This document shows positions 24,049 through 32,354 of a stretch of DNA of 64,000 nucleotides, in pieces. The notes below the pieces were generated by a model. That model ran no database searches. It saw nothing but the letters and a program-made list of their open reading frames with translations, and had not been told where the DNA came from. This DNA is from Thauera sp. (GTDB lineage: Bacteria; Pseudomonadota; Gammaproteobacteria; Burkholderiales; Rhodocyclaceae). Both the position numbers and the translations under genes were made by a program. How positions within the stretch are numbered: the first letter of the stretch is position 1; each line of letters opens with the position of its first letter. The stretch lies in NCBI GenBank assembly GCA_024235615.1, contig JACKMB010000003.1, positions 372,001 to 436,000 on the forward strand. Direction: 5' to 3'.

Positions 24049-24873
24049 ATGACCGTCGCAACGACCGACCGCGCGCGCCGCTTCGGCGGCATCGACCGTC
24101 TCTACGGTGCGGGCGCGGCCGCGCGTCTCGCCGGCGCGCACGCCTGCGTGATCGGCATCGGTGGCGTGGGCTCGTGGGCTGCCGAGGCGCTCGCGCGCAG
24201 CGGGGTGGGGCGCTTGACCCTGATCGACCTCGATCACGTCGCAGAATCCAACATCAACCGCCAGGCCCATGCGCTCGAGGACACCCTGGGCATGGCCAAG
24301 GTGGGCGCCATGGCGGCGCGCATCGCGGGTATCGACCCGGACTGCCGGGTCACGACCATCGAGGACTTCCTCACCCCGGAGAACGCCGGTGCGCTGCTGC
24401 AGGGCTACGACCTGGTGATCGACGCGATCGACAACGTGCGCGCCAAGGTCGCGATCGCGGTGACCTGCACGCAGCGCCGCATCCCGCTGGTGATGGCGGG
24501 TGGGGCGGGCGGCAAGCGCGACCCCGCGCGCATCGGCGCCGACGACCTCGCACGCACGGAGCAGGACCCGCTCCTCGCCAAGGTGCGCGCGCGCCTGCGC
24601 AAGGAGCACGGCTTCCCCCGCGACCCCAGGAAAAAATTCGGCATCGAGGCGGTGTTCTCCACCGAACCCTTGCGCTTTCCCGAGGTCGATGCCTGCGACG
24701 CGGCCCATCCCGGCGCCGCGTCCGCCCCCCAGGGGCTGGCGTGCGCCGGCTACGGCTCGAGCATGGCGGTGACCGCGAGCGTGGGCCTGCTGTGCGCGGC
24801 GCGCGCACTCGAACACCTGCTGCGCCAGGCCGAAGCGCCTGCGCGCGGCGCCACCCCGGAGCCCTCCGCATGA
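24049..24873 (+). CDS. tcdA: tRNA threonylcarbamoyladenosine dehydratase
   Basis: E1-like enzyme that uses ATP to cyclise t6A37 of ANN-decoding tRNAs to ct6A. 274 residues; nucleotide-binding loop GIGGVGSWAAEALARSG at about 36-52, then the ThiF/MoeB-like fold with DAIDNVRAK. It lacks the Cys clusters of MoeB, as CsdL/TcdA proteins do. The start at 24049 is the first ATG after the upstream stop. Its TGA overlaps the cbiX start. Confidence 0.9.
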   Translation: MTVATTDRARRFGGIDRLYGAGAAARLAGAHACVIGIGGVGSWAAEALARSGVGRLTLIDLDHVAESNINRQAHALEDTLGMAKVGAMAARIAGIDPDCRVTTIEDFLTPENAGALLQGYDLVIDAIDNVRAKVAIAVTCTQRRIPLVMAGGAGGKRDPARIGADDLARTEQDPLLAKVRARLRKEHGFPRDPRKKFGIEAVFSTEPLRFPEVDACDAAHPGAASAPQGLACAGYGSSMAVTASVGLLCAARALEHLLRQAEAPARGATPEPSA

Positions 24874-25256
24874 ACGCAGCCAATCCGTCCGCATCCGCCC
24901 TCGTCCTCTTCGGCCACGGCGCCCGCGACCCCGAGTGGGCCGGGCCGATGCGGCGCATCCGCGAGGCGGCGCTCGCCCGTCCGGGGGCGCCACGCGTCGA
25001 GCTCGCCTTCCTCGAGTTCATGACTCCGACCCTGCCCGAGGCGATCGCCGCGCTCGCCGCCGAGGGCGCGCGCAAAGTTGCGGTGGTGCCGATCTTCCTC
25101 GCCCAGGGCGGCCACCTCAAGCGCGACCTGCCGGTGTTGCTGGAGGAGGCGCGCGCCGCCCACCCCGGTTGCGAGATCACCCTGGCGACCGCCGCCGGCG
25201 AGGCCGACCCGGTGGTGGCCGCGATGGCGGACTACGCGCTCGGCTGCCTGGGCTGA
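24870..25256 (+). CDS. cbiX: CbiX-type sirohydrochlorin chelatase
   Basis: Small class II chelatase inserting Co or Fe into sirohydrochlorin for cobalamin or siroheme synthesis. 128 residues, the single-domain length. Metal-site histidines are His16 in FGHGARD and His82 in QGGHLKRDLP. Start overlaps tcdA (ATGA). Its stop codon lies inside the 5-bp target duplication of the adjoining insertion sequence, which left the coding frame intact. Confidence 0.85.
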   Translation: MNAANPSASALVLFGHGARDPEWAGPMRRIREAALARPGAPRVELAFLEFMTPTLPEAIAALAAEGARKVAVVPIFLAQGGHLKRDLPVLLEEARAAHPGCEITLATAAGEADPVVAAMADYALGCLG

Positions 25257-25257
25257 G
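25253..25257. repeat. Left copy of 5-bp target duplication CTGAG
   Basis: CTGAG at 25253-25257 equals CTGAG at 26930-26934. The two copies bracket the imperfect terminal repeats of the insertion sequence. The left copy contains the cbiX TGA. Confidence 0.55.
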
Positions 25258-26929
25258 AGCGTGAGAGTTTTTCTCCAATCTGGCCAGGTTGTGCTGGGAC
25301 TGGCATGCTCCGAGACATGAACGAGACCGAACGTCATAACGGATCGCCTGTCAGCCTGTTCGATGAGCTGCCGGCTGTCGAGGAACAACAGGTGATCGCG
25401 GCGAAGCAGGCGCGGGCGGCTTCACGCCGGCAAGGCCCGCCGCGGTTGCTGCAGCCCAACCGCGGGCAGATCGAACTGCGCGCCTCGGACCTGGAGTCGC
25501 TGCTGGGTGAGGATCACCGGGCTCGGCTGGTGTGGGGCTACGTCGAGCGGCAGGACCTGAGCCGGTTGATCGAATCGATCAAGGCCCGTGGCAGCAACGC
25601 CGGACGGTCGGCGATCGACCCGCGGATCCTGTTCGCGCTGTGGCTGTACGCCACGCTCGATGCGGTGGGCAGCGGCCGGGAGATTGCCCGTCTCACGCGC
25701 GAGAGCGACGCCTACCGCTGGATCTGCGGTGGCGTGTCGGTGAATTACCACGCGCTCAACGACTTTCGCTCAGGCAACGAGAGCTTGATGGACGAAGTGC
25801 TCACGGCCAATGTCGCTGCGCTGGCCTCGGCTGGGGCGATCAGCCTGGAGCGCGTGGCGCAGGACGGCATGCGCGTGCGTGCCGATGCGGGCGCAGCGTC
25901 GTTTCGGCGGCAGGCCAGCCTCGAGCAGCACTTGGCCGAGGCCGGCGAGTTGGTCGATGACATCAAGAAACGCGCCGCGGCCGATCCGGCAGCGGCCAGC
26001 CGCCGGGCGCAGGCTGCGCGCGAGCGTGCCGCGCAGCAGCGCGAGGAGTGCATCCGCGCCGCGCTGGAGCAACTGCCGCAGGTGCAGGCGGCCAAGCGGC
26101 GCAACGGTGAAAAGCCCGAGCAGGCACGAGCCAGCACCACGGATGCCGACGCGCGGGTGATGAAGATGGGCGACGGCGGCTACCGGCCAGCGTTCAACGT
26201 ACAACTGGCCACAACGTGCGAGGACCAGGTCATCGTCGGGGTGGAGGTGAGCAACACCGGCAGCGACATGGCGCAGATGGCGCCGATGCTCGAGCAGGTC
26301 ATCGAGCGCACGGGCACAGTACCCGGGCAATGGCTGGTCGATGGGGGCTTTCCCGCGCACGAGCAGATTGAGGCGGTGCATGCGCACACGAAAGGCCAGA
26401 CCGAGGTCATCGCCCCGGTGCCCGAGCCCAGGCGCAAGGCAGACAAGCGCGACGACGACGCCCGCCCGCCGCCGGACAAGTACCGGCGCAAGGAAGGGGA
26501 CTCCGAGCCGGTGGCGCAGTGGCGTGCGCGCATGGCCGGCGACGAGATCAAGGATGTGTACAAGCAACGCGCGGCCACGGCCGAGTGCGTCAACGCACTG
26601 GCGCGCAACCGCGGACTGCAGCGCATGCCTGTGCGCGGGCTGGGCAAGGTTCGAGCGGTGGCTTACCTGTACGCGCTGGCGCACAACTTGATGCGCATGG
26701 CCAAGATCGCGCCGCAGATGCTCGGTCGAGGTAGCGGTGCGTCCAAAATCGCCGCAGCGCTGGCATAAGAGGTGCCTGAAATGAAAACCCGCCTCCTGAA
26801 AACCCCGGATCTGCCCTCGCAGTCGCTTGGCTGGGCCTCGAACACCCCACAGCACCTGCGCATCGCAGGCCACTGGGTCTCATCGCATGTCGGTTACTCG
26901 GCTTGCGGAAATCAAATGCTTCTCAGGCT
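25258..26929 (+). mobile_element. IS1182-family-like insertion sequence
   Basis: About 1.67 kb element with one transposase gene. Left end AGCGTGAGAG (25258-25267) and the reverse complement of the right end AGCCTGAGAA (26920-26929) agree at 8 of 10 positions, and CTGAG repeats lie immediately outside. The 160 bp after the transposase stop have no gene but contain a repeated CCTGAAA motif. Ends are inferred from the duplication, not from a known reference element. Confidence 0.7.
25305..26768 (+). CDS. IS1182-family-like transposase
   Basis: DDE transposase of 487 residues, apparently full length. The N-terminal part (about 70-165) resembles the InsH/DUF772 domain (RSAIDPRILFALWLYATLDA). Candidate catalytic Asp residues are in QDGMRVRADAG and WLVDGGFPAHEQ, and the C-terminal Y-R-E-type region is YKQRAATAECVNALARNRG. 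An alanine/arginine-rich helical insertion lies between the first two Asp blocks. No frameshift or stop, so it may be active. An in-frame ATG four codons downstream is an alternative start. Confidence 0.88.
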   Translation: MLRDMNETERHNGSPVSLFDELPAVEEQQVIAAKQARAASRRQGPPRLLQPNRGQIELRASDLESLLGEDHRARLVWGYVERQDLSRLIESIKARGSNAGRSAIDPRILFALWLYATLDAVGSGREIARLTRESDAYRWICGGVSVNYHALNDFRSGNESLMDEVLTANVAALASAGAISLERVAQDGMRVRADAGAASFRRQASLEQHLAEAGELVDDIKKRAAADPAAASRRAQAARERAAQQREECIRAALEQLPQVQAAKRRNGEKPEQARASTTDADARVMKMGDGGYRPAFNVQLATTCEDQVIVGVEVSNTGSDMAQMAPMLEQVIERTGTVPGQWLVDGGFPAHEQIEAVHAHTKGQTEVIAPVPEPRRKADKRDDDARPPPDKYRRKEGDSEPVAQWRARMAGDEIKDVYKQRAATAECVNALARNRGLQRMPVRGLGKVRAVAYLYALAHNLMRMAKIAPQMLGRGSGASKIAAALA

Positions 26930-26934
26930 CTGAG
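26930..26934. repeat. Right copy of 5-bp target duplication CTGAG
   Basis: Partner of 25253-25257. Joining the two flanks at this copy restores a continuous cbiX end followed by TCGGCAAGC. Confidence 0.55.
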
Positions 26935-27100
26935 TCGGCAAGCTTCCGCGCGTGAAATCCGCGCTGGCGCCGAAGCGGGCCTGACGCCCGCCCGCGGTCT
27001 CGAGGCATCGAGCTTCGCCGGCGCATCAATTGCGCCCGGGCGCGGGCCGCCTTGTCCCGGCGCGGAGGCGCGATCCCCGTGGATGCGCGAGGGGTATTCC
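26935..27100. other. Gene-free gap between the insertion sequence and the RND operon
   Basis: GC-rich stretch with short inverted repeats such as GCGGGC/GCCCGC near 26976-26997. No open frame here looks real. It ends at the promoter of the efflux operon. A regulator gene for that operon might be expected at this place but none is present. Confidence 0.5.
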
Positions 27101-27128
27101 TTGACGGCCTTCAATATAAGAATATACT
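27101..27128 (+). promoter_or_regulatory. Promoter of the RND efflux operon
   Basis: TTGACG (27101-27106), a 16-bp spacer and TATACT (27123-27128). Predicted transcription start is near 27135, next to the ATG at 27136. Confidence 0.75.
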
Positions 27129-27137
27129 TATTCTTAT
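27116..27137. promoter_or_regulatory. Perfect palindromic operator over the -10 box
   Basis: Half-sites ATAAGAATA (27116-27124) and TATTCTTAT (27129-27137) are perfect inverted repeats with a 4-bp spacer. The -10 box lies within the element, so a bound protein would block RNA polymerase. AT-rich palindromes of this size are typical for ArsR/SmtB-type repressors, but the regulator is not identified. Confidence 0.75.
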
Positions 27138-28215
27138 GAAGCCGATCATGCTCCCCACTCCTGCGCGTATTGCAGCCGTCCTCGCCCTGAGCCTGTTCGT
27201 CGCCACCTCCGGCGCGGCGCGTGCGGAGGTTCCCACCGTTCGCATCGAGGCACGCGCCGTCGTGCCTGTGATCGCCGCCGAGGCCACCGTCGAGGCCGTG
27301 CGCCAGTCCACCCTGGCCGCGCAGATGCCCGGGCGCATCCTCGAGCTCTCCGCCGACGCGGGCGATCGTGTGCGCAAGGGGGCGCTGCTGGCGCGCATCG
27401 ATCCTGCCGAGGCCGCTGCCGCGGTCGCCGCGGCCGAGGCGGGCATTGCGCAGGCCGAGAGCGCGCTCGCCAACGCGCGCGCGGAGTACCAGCGCGCGCG
27501 CAGCCTGGTCGAGCGCAAGTTCCTCAGCCAGTCGGCGCTCGACAATGCGCGTGCGCAGTTCCAGGCCGCCGAGGCTCAGGTGCGCGCCGCGCGCGCCCAG
27601 CGCGAGCAGGCCGCCACCGTGAAGGGCTACGCCAGCGTGGTGTCGCCGCTCGACGGCCTCGTCGCCGCGCGCCACATCGAGCCTGGCGAGATGGCGCAGC
27701 CCGGGCGCAACCTGCTCACCGTCTACGACCCCGCGCAGATGCGCGCCGTGACCGATCTCGCCCCGCAGCGCCTCGCCGAGCTCGGCGCCGGCCCGCTGCG
27801 CGCCAGCGTCGAGCTGCCCGCGAGCGGGCGCGTCATCGAAGCTGCGGCGGTGACCGTGCTGCCCGCGGCCGACGCCCGCACCCACACCGTGCGCGTGCGG
27901 GTGGATCTGCCCGCCGGCGTGGAGGACGTGCTCCCCGGCAGCTTTGCGCGCGTGCATTTCCATGGCGCCGCCGCCCCGGCCGCCGCCGGCCCCGTCGTGA
28001 TCCCTGCGGCCGCGGTGCTGCGCCGCGGCGAACTCACCGCCGTGTATGCGGCCGACGGGCAGGGCGGCTTCACGCTGCGCCAGGTCCGCCTCGGTCGTGC
28101 GCTGCCCGGTGGCGAGTCGGTGGAGGTGCTCTCCGGCCTCAAGGGTGACGAGACCCTCGCCCTCGACCCGGTCCAGGCCGGCATCCAGGTCCGCGCGGCC
28201 GCGGCCGCGCGCTGA
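27136..28215 (+). CDS. RND efflux periplasmic adaptor (membrane fusion protein)
   Basis: Links the inner-membrane RND pump to an outer-membrane channel. 359 residues from the ATG at 27136: signal peptide to about residue 27 (ALSLFVATSGAARA), lipoyl half-motifs, an Ala-rich coiled-coil hairpin at about 90-160 and beta-barrel domains to the C-terminus. No ribosome-binding site precedes either ATG (27136 or 27148); with the promoter just upstream, the message may be leaderless. No outer-membrane factor gene follows, so a channel encoded elsewhere would be used. Confidence 0.87.
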   Translation: MKPIMLPTPARIAAVLALSLFVATSGAARAEVPTVRIEARAVVPVIAAEATVEAVRQSTLAAQMPGRILELSADAGDRVRKGALLARIDPAEAAAAVAAAEAGIAQAESALANARAEYQRARSLVERKFLSQSALDNARAQFQAAEAQVRAARAQREQAATVKGYASVVSPLDGLVAARHIEPGEMAQPGRNLLTVYDPAQMRAVTDLAPQRLAELGAGPLRASVELPASGRVIEAAAVTVLPAADARTHTVRVRVDLPAGVEDVLPGSFARVHFHGAAAPAAAGPVVIPAAAVLRRGELTAVYAADGQGGFTLRQVRLGRALPGGESVEVLSGLKGDETLALDPVQAGIQVRAAAAAR

Positions 28216-28229
28216 GCCGGGAGACCGTC

Positions 28230-31200
28230 ATGGACAAGCCCCTCGGCATCTCCGGCCGCATCGCGGCCGGCTTCCAGCGCAACGCGATCACGCCGCTGCT
28301 CGCCCTGGTGCTGCTGCTCGCCGGCATCTTCGCCACCCTGATCACGCCCAAGGAAGAAGAGCCCCAGATCGACGTCACCATGGCCAACGTGCTGGTGCCC
28401 TTCCCGGGCGCTTCGGCGCGCGATGTCGAGGCCCTGGTGGCGCGGCCGGCCGAGCAGGTGCTGTCGCGCATCGCCGGCGTCGAGCACGTCTACACCGTGT
28501 CGCGCCCCGGCATGGCGGTGATCACCGTGCAGTTCGAGGTCGGCGTGCCCAACCAGACCGCGCTGGTGCGGCTCTACGACACCGTGGACTCGCACGCCGA
28601 CTGGCTGTCGCCGCAACTTGGCGTCGGCAAGCCGCTGATCAAGCCCAAGGGCATCGACGACGTGCCCATCGTCAGCTTTACGCTGTGGACGCCCGACCCC
28701 GCGCGCGCGGCGTTTTCGCTGCAGCAGGTCTCGCGCGCGATCGAGACGGAACTAAAGCGCATCCCCGGCACCCGCGACGTCGCCACCCTCGGCGGCCCTG
28801 GCCACGTGATCCGGGTGAACATGGACATCGAGCGCATGAACGCGCACGGCGTCACCGCGCAGGACCTGCGCGGCGCGCTGCAGCTCGCCAACGCCTCGCA
28901 GCCGGCCGGCAGCCTGGTCGCGGGCAACCGCGAGGTGCTGGTGCAGACCGGCACCTATCTCGAATCGGCCGAGGACGTGCGCAGGCTGGTGGTGGGCGTG
29001 CAGGACCGCAAGCCGGTCTTCCTGCGCGACGTCGCCGAGGTCGTCGACGGCCCCGACCAGCCGTCGCAGTACGTCTGGTTCGGCACCGGCGCCGCCGCCG
29101 AGCAGCGCGGCATCGACGAGCAGGGCCTGTTCCCCGCGGTCACCCTGGCGCTGTCGAAGAAGCCCGGCGCCAACGCCGCCGACGTCGCCCAGGCGGCGAT
29201 GCAGCGCCTGGAGAACCTGCGCGGCAGCCTGATCCCGGAGGGCGTGGAGGTCACCGTCACCCGTGACTACGGCAAGACCGCCAACGACAAGGCCAACCAG
29301 CTCATCGGCAAGCTCGCCTTCGCCACCGCGGCGGTGGTGGCGCTGGTGTTCTTCGCGCTCGGCCGGCGCGAGGCGATCATCGTCGGCATCGCGGTCACCC
29401 TCACGCTCGCGGCGACCCTGTTCGCGTCCTGGGCCTGGGGCTTCACGCTCAACCGGGTGTCGCTGTTCGCGCTCATCTTCTCGATCGGCATCCTGGTGGA
29501 TGACGCCATCGTGGTGGTGGAGAACATCCACCGCTGGCACACGCTCGAGCCCGACACGCCGCTGTGGAAGCTGATTCCCAAGGCGGTGGACGAGGTCGGC
29601 GGTCCCACCATCCTCGCCACCTTCACCGTCATCGCCGCGCTGCTGCCGATGGCCTTCGTGACCGGCCTCATGGGCCCCTACATGAGCCCGATCCCGATCA
29701 ACGCATCGATGGGCATGTTCATCTCGCTGGTGGTGGCCTTCGTGGTCACGCCCTGGCTGGCGCAGAAGATGTTGAAGAACGTCGACGCCCACCAGCACGG
29801 CGGCGAGGACAGGATGACGAAGCGGCTCGACGGCCTCTTCCGTGGCGTGATGACGCCGATGTTCGACGCCCGCCGCGGCGGCCGCAACCGGCTGATGCTG
29901 TGGCTGGTGGTGTTCGCGCTCATCGGCGCCTCGGTGGCGCTGCCGGTGGTGCAGCTCGTGGTCATGAAGATGCTGCCCTTCGACAACAAGAGCGAGTTTC
30001 AGGTCGTGCTCGACATGCCGGTCGGCACGCCGGTCGAGGACACCGCGCGCGTGCTCAACGAGATCGGCGCCCATCTGGCCACCGTCCCCGAGGTCACCGA
30101 CTGGCAGTCCTACGCCGGTGCCGCCGCGCCGATCAACTTCAACGGCCTGGTGCGCCAGTACTACCTGAGGAGCGCGCCCGAGCAGGGCGACATCCAGGTC
30201 AACCTGGTCGACAAGACCGCACGCGACCGCCAGAGCCACGAGATCGCGGTGTCGGTGCGCGACGCGGTGACCGAGATCGCGCGCCGCAACGGCGGCAACG
30301 CCAAGGTCGTCGAGGTGCCGCCCGGCCCGCCGGTGCTGTCGCCGATCGTCGCCGAGATCTACGGCCCCGACTACGACGGCCAGGTTGAAGTGGCCAGGCG
30401 CGTGCGTGCCGCCTTCGAGGACACCCCGGACATCGTCGGCGTCGACGACACGGTGGACGAGGACGCGCCCAAGCTGGTGCTGCGCGTCGACCAGGCCAAG
30501 GCTGCGCGCATGGGCGTGGCCCAGGCCGACATCGTCGAGGTGGTGCGTCTCGGGCTCTCCGGCGAGAACGTCACCCCGGTGCATGGCGGCGACAACAAAT
30601 ACGAGATCCCGGTGCGCATCCAGCTGCCGGCGGTGCGCCAGTCCGACCTCGCCGACCTGCTCGCGATGCAGGTGCGCGCGCGCGGTGGCGACAACGCCGG
30701 CCAGCTGGTGAAGATCTCCGAGGTGGTGCAGGTGGCCGAGACCCGCCGCGAGCAGATCCTGTACCGCAAGGACCTGCTGCCGGTGGTGTACGTGACCGGC
30801 GACATGGGTGGCAAGCTGGACTCGCCGCTGTACGGCATGTTCGACATCCGCTCGCGCGTGAATGGTATGGCGCTCGAAGGTGCCCAGGGGCTTGCGGGCA
30901 CGCTCGGCGAATGGTTCATCCGCCAGCCCGCCGACCCCTACGCCGGCTACCAGCTCAAGTGGGATGGCGAGTGGCAGATCACCTACGAGACCTTCCGCGA
31001 CATGGGCGCCGCCTACGCGGTGGGCCTGGTGCTGATCTACCTGCTGGTGGTGGCGCAGTTCCGCAGCTATCTGGTGCCGCTGATCATCATGGCGCCGATC
31101 CCGCTCACCATCGTCGGCGTGATGCCCGGCCACGCGCTGCTCGGCGCGCAATTCACCGCCACCTCGATGATCGGCATGATCGCGCTCGCCGGCATCATCG

Positions 31201-31505
31201 TGCGCAACTCCATCCTGCTGGTGGACTTCGTCAATCAGCAGGTCGCCGAAGGGATGGAGTTCGGCGAGGCCCTGATCCGCGCCGCCGCGGTGCGCGCCAA
31301 GCCGATCGGGCTCACCGCGCTGGCAGCGATGATCGGCGCGGTGTTCATCCTCGACGACCCGATCTTCAACGGCCTCGCCATCAGCCTGATCTTCGGCATC
31401 TTCGTGTCCACCGTGCTCACCCTGGTGGTGATCCCGGTGCTCTACTACGCGGCCATGCGTGGCCGCATCGCAAGCCTCAAGAACCCCGAGGAGAATCCCG
31501 CATGA
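28230..31505 (+). CDS. RND efflux pump, inner-membrane permease
   Basis: Proton-driven exporter of 1091 residues with the usual 12 membrane segments and two large periplasmic loops. TM4 carries the proton-relay pair Asp424-Asp425 in GILVDDAIVVVEN, as in drug-exporting (HAE) pumps rather than heavy-metal pumps such as CzcA. The N-terminal TPKEEEPQIDVTMANV start is typical of a subgroup often seen with DUF2892 genes. Starts 14 bases after the adaptor and overlaps the next gene by 4 bases. Substrate unknown. Confidence 0.92.
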   Translation: MDKPLGISGRIAAGFQRNAITPLLALVLLLAGIFATLITPKEEEPQIDVTMANVLVPFPGASARDVEALVARPAEQVLSRIAGVEHVYTVSRPGMAVITVQFEVGVPNQTALVRLYDTVDSHADWLSPQLGVGKPLIKPKGIDDVPIVSFTLWTPDPARAAFSLQQVSRAIETELKRIPGTRDVATLGGPGHVIRVNMDIERMNAHGVTAQDLRGALQLANASQPAGSLVAGNREVLVQTGTYLESAEDVRRLVVGVQDRKPVFLRDVAEVVDGPDQPSQYVWFGTGAAAEQRGIDEQGLFPAVTLALSKKPGANAADVAQAAMQRLENLRGSLIPEGVEVTVTRDYGKTANDKANQLIGKLAFATAAVVALVFFALGRREAIIVGIAVTLTLAATLFASWAWGFTLNRVSLFALIFSIGILVDDAIVVVENIHRWHTLEPDTPLWKLIPKAVDEVGGPTILATFTVIAALLPMAFVTGLMGPYMSPIPINASMGMFISLVVAFVVTPWLAQKMLKNVDAHQHGGEDRMTKRLDGLFRGVMTPMFDARRGGRNRLMLWLVVFALIGASVALPVVQLVVMKMLPFDNKSEFQVVLDMPVGTPVEDTARVLNEIGAHLATVPEVTDWQSYAGAAAPINFNGLVRQYYLRSAPEQGDIQVNLVDKTARDRQSHEIAVSVRDAVTEIARRNGGNAKVVEVPPGPPVLSPIVAEIYGPDYDGQVEVARRVRAAFEDTPDIVGVDDTVDEDAPKLVLRVDQAKAARMGVAQADIVEVVRLGLSGENVTPVHGGDNKYEIPVRIQLPAVRQSDLADLLAMQVRARGGDNAGQLVKISEVVQVAETRREQILYRKDLLPVVYVTGDMGGKLDSPLYGMFDIRSRVNGMALEGAQGLAGTLGEWFIRQPADPYAGYQLKWDGEWQITYETFRDMGAAYAVGLVLIYLLVVAQFRSYLVPLIIMAPIPLTIVGVMPGHALLGAQFTATSMIGMIALAGIIVRNSILLVDFVNQQVAEGMEFGEALIRAAAVRAKPIGLTALAAMIGAVFILDDPIFNGLAISLIFGIFVSTVLTLVVIPVLYYAAMRGRIASLKNPEENPA

Positions 31506-31723
31506 CCACCAATGACTACGTGCGTGCCTTCGCCGGCGCCTTCGTCCTGATCTCGCTCGCGCTCGGCGTCGAGGCCTCGCCACTCTTCGTCAGCAAGCAC
31601 TTCCTGTGGGTGACCGGCTTCGTCGGCCTGAACCTGTTCCAGAGCGCCTTCACCGGGCTGTGCCCGCTGGTGAACATCCTGCACAAGCTCGGCGTCAAGG
31701 ACGGCCCGGCAAGCTGCAACTGA
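31502..31723 (+). CDS. Small DUF2892-family membrane protein
   Basis: 73-residue inner-membrane protein with two helices (about 8-24 and 33-52) and Cys54 and Cys72. The DUF2892 fold matches the membrane anchor of the YgaP rhodanese. The motif FTGLCPLVNILHKLGVK is typical. The ATG overlaps the pump stop (ATGA), so it belongs to the efflux operon. In other bacteria DUF2892 genes occur with sulfur- or redox-responsive ArsR regulators; the role here is inferred only. Confidence 0.8.
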   Translation: MTTNDYVRAFAGAFVLISLALGVEASPLFVSKHFLWVTGFVGLNLFQSAFTGLCPLVNILHKLGVKDGPASCN

Positions 31724-31730
31724 GTTCGCT

Positions 31731-32237
31731 TCAGCGCCGCCGCAGCAGCATCCAGCCGGCGAACAGCACGGTCGCGGTGAAGCTCACCAGCGACCAGTTC
31801 GCGATCGACAGGCCGAGGAAGGTCCATTCGACCACGGTGCAGTCGCCTGCGCCGCGGAAGATCATCGGCAGCGCCTGCGCGAGCGGAAAGCTCTCGAGCA
31901 TGAACTCCAGTCCCGGCCCGCATTCCGGGATCAGCGGCGGGTCGATCTGCATCCAGCTCTGGCGTGCGGCGATGCCGCCGCCGGTGAGCGAGGACGCGCC
32001 GATCAGCGCCGCGTAGACCCGCTCGCCGCTGCGCCCGGGCGAGTGCAGGCCGGCGATCAGCGCGATCAGCGCGGCGGTGGCGAAGGCGTAGCGCTGCATG
32101 ATGCACATCGGGCAGGGCTCGAGGCCCAGGCCGTGCTGCAGGTAGAGGCCGAAGCTCAGCAGCCCGGTCGCGACCAGGAAGAGCGCGAGGTAGAGCACCC
32201 GCGCGGGCAGGTTGAGGAGGCGGTGCAGCAGGGTCAT
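31731..32237 (-). CDS. dsbB: Disulfide bond formation protein DsbB
   Basis: Inner-membrane protein that reoxidises DsbA and passes electrons to quinone. 168 residues with four membrane helices. Redox pairs are Cys42-Cys45 (EPCPMCIMQRY) and Cys106-Cys133 in the second periplasmic loop. The ATG at 32237 is preferred; an in-frame ATG 10 codons earlier (32267) would add a polar leader without benefit. It converges with the RND operon, only 7 bp away. Confidence 0.93.
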   Translation of the reverse strand: MTLLHRLLNLPARVLYLALFLVATGLLSFGLYLQHGLGLEPCPMCIMQRYAFATAALIALIAGLHSPGRSGERVYAALIGASSLTGGGIAARQSWMQIDPPLIPECGPGLEFMLESFPLAQALPMIFRGAGDCTVVEWTFLGLSIANWSLVSFTATVLFAGWMLLRRR

Positions 32238-32354
32238 CGTGTGCGGTCGTCGAGGAAAGGGCGCCATTGTAGGCGAGCGGGGGAGCCGCGTCCGTGAATT
32301 GGGACCCGCACGCGGGCGCGATGTTCCCGGCGCCGCCCGCCGCCTCGTCCCGGC

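Noticed and set aside
26903-27139. 78-codon frame between the insertion sequence and the RND operon
   Set aside because: It starts inside the element's right end, crosses the target duplication and ends in the operator; no ribosome-binding site.
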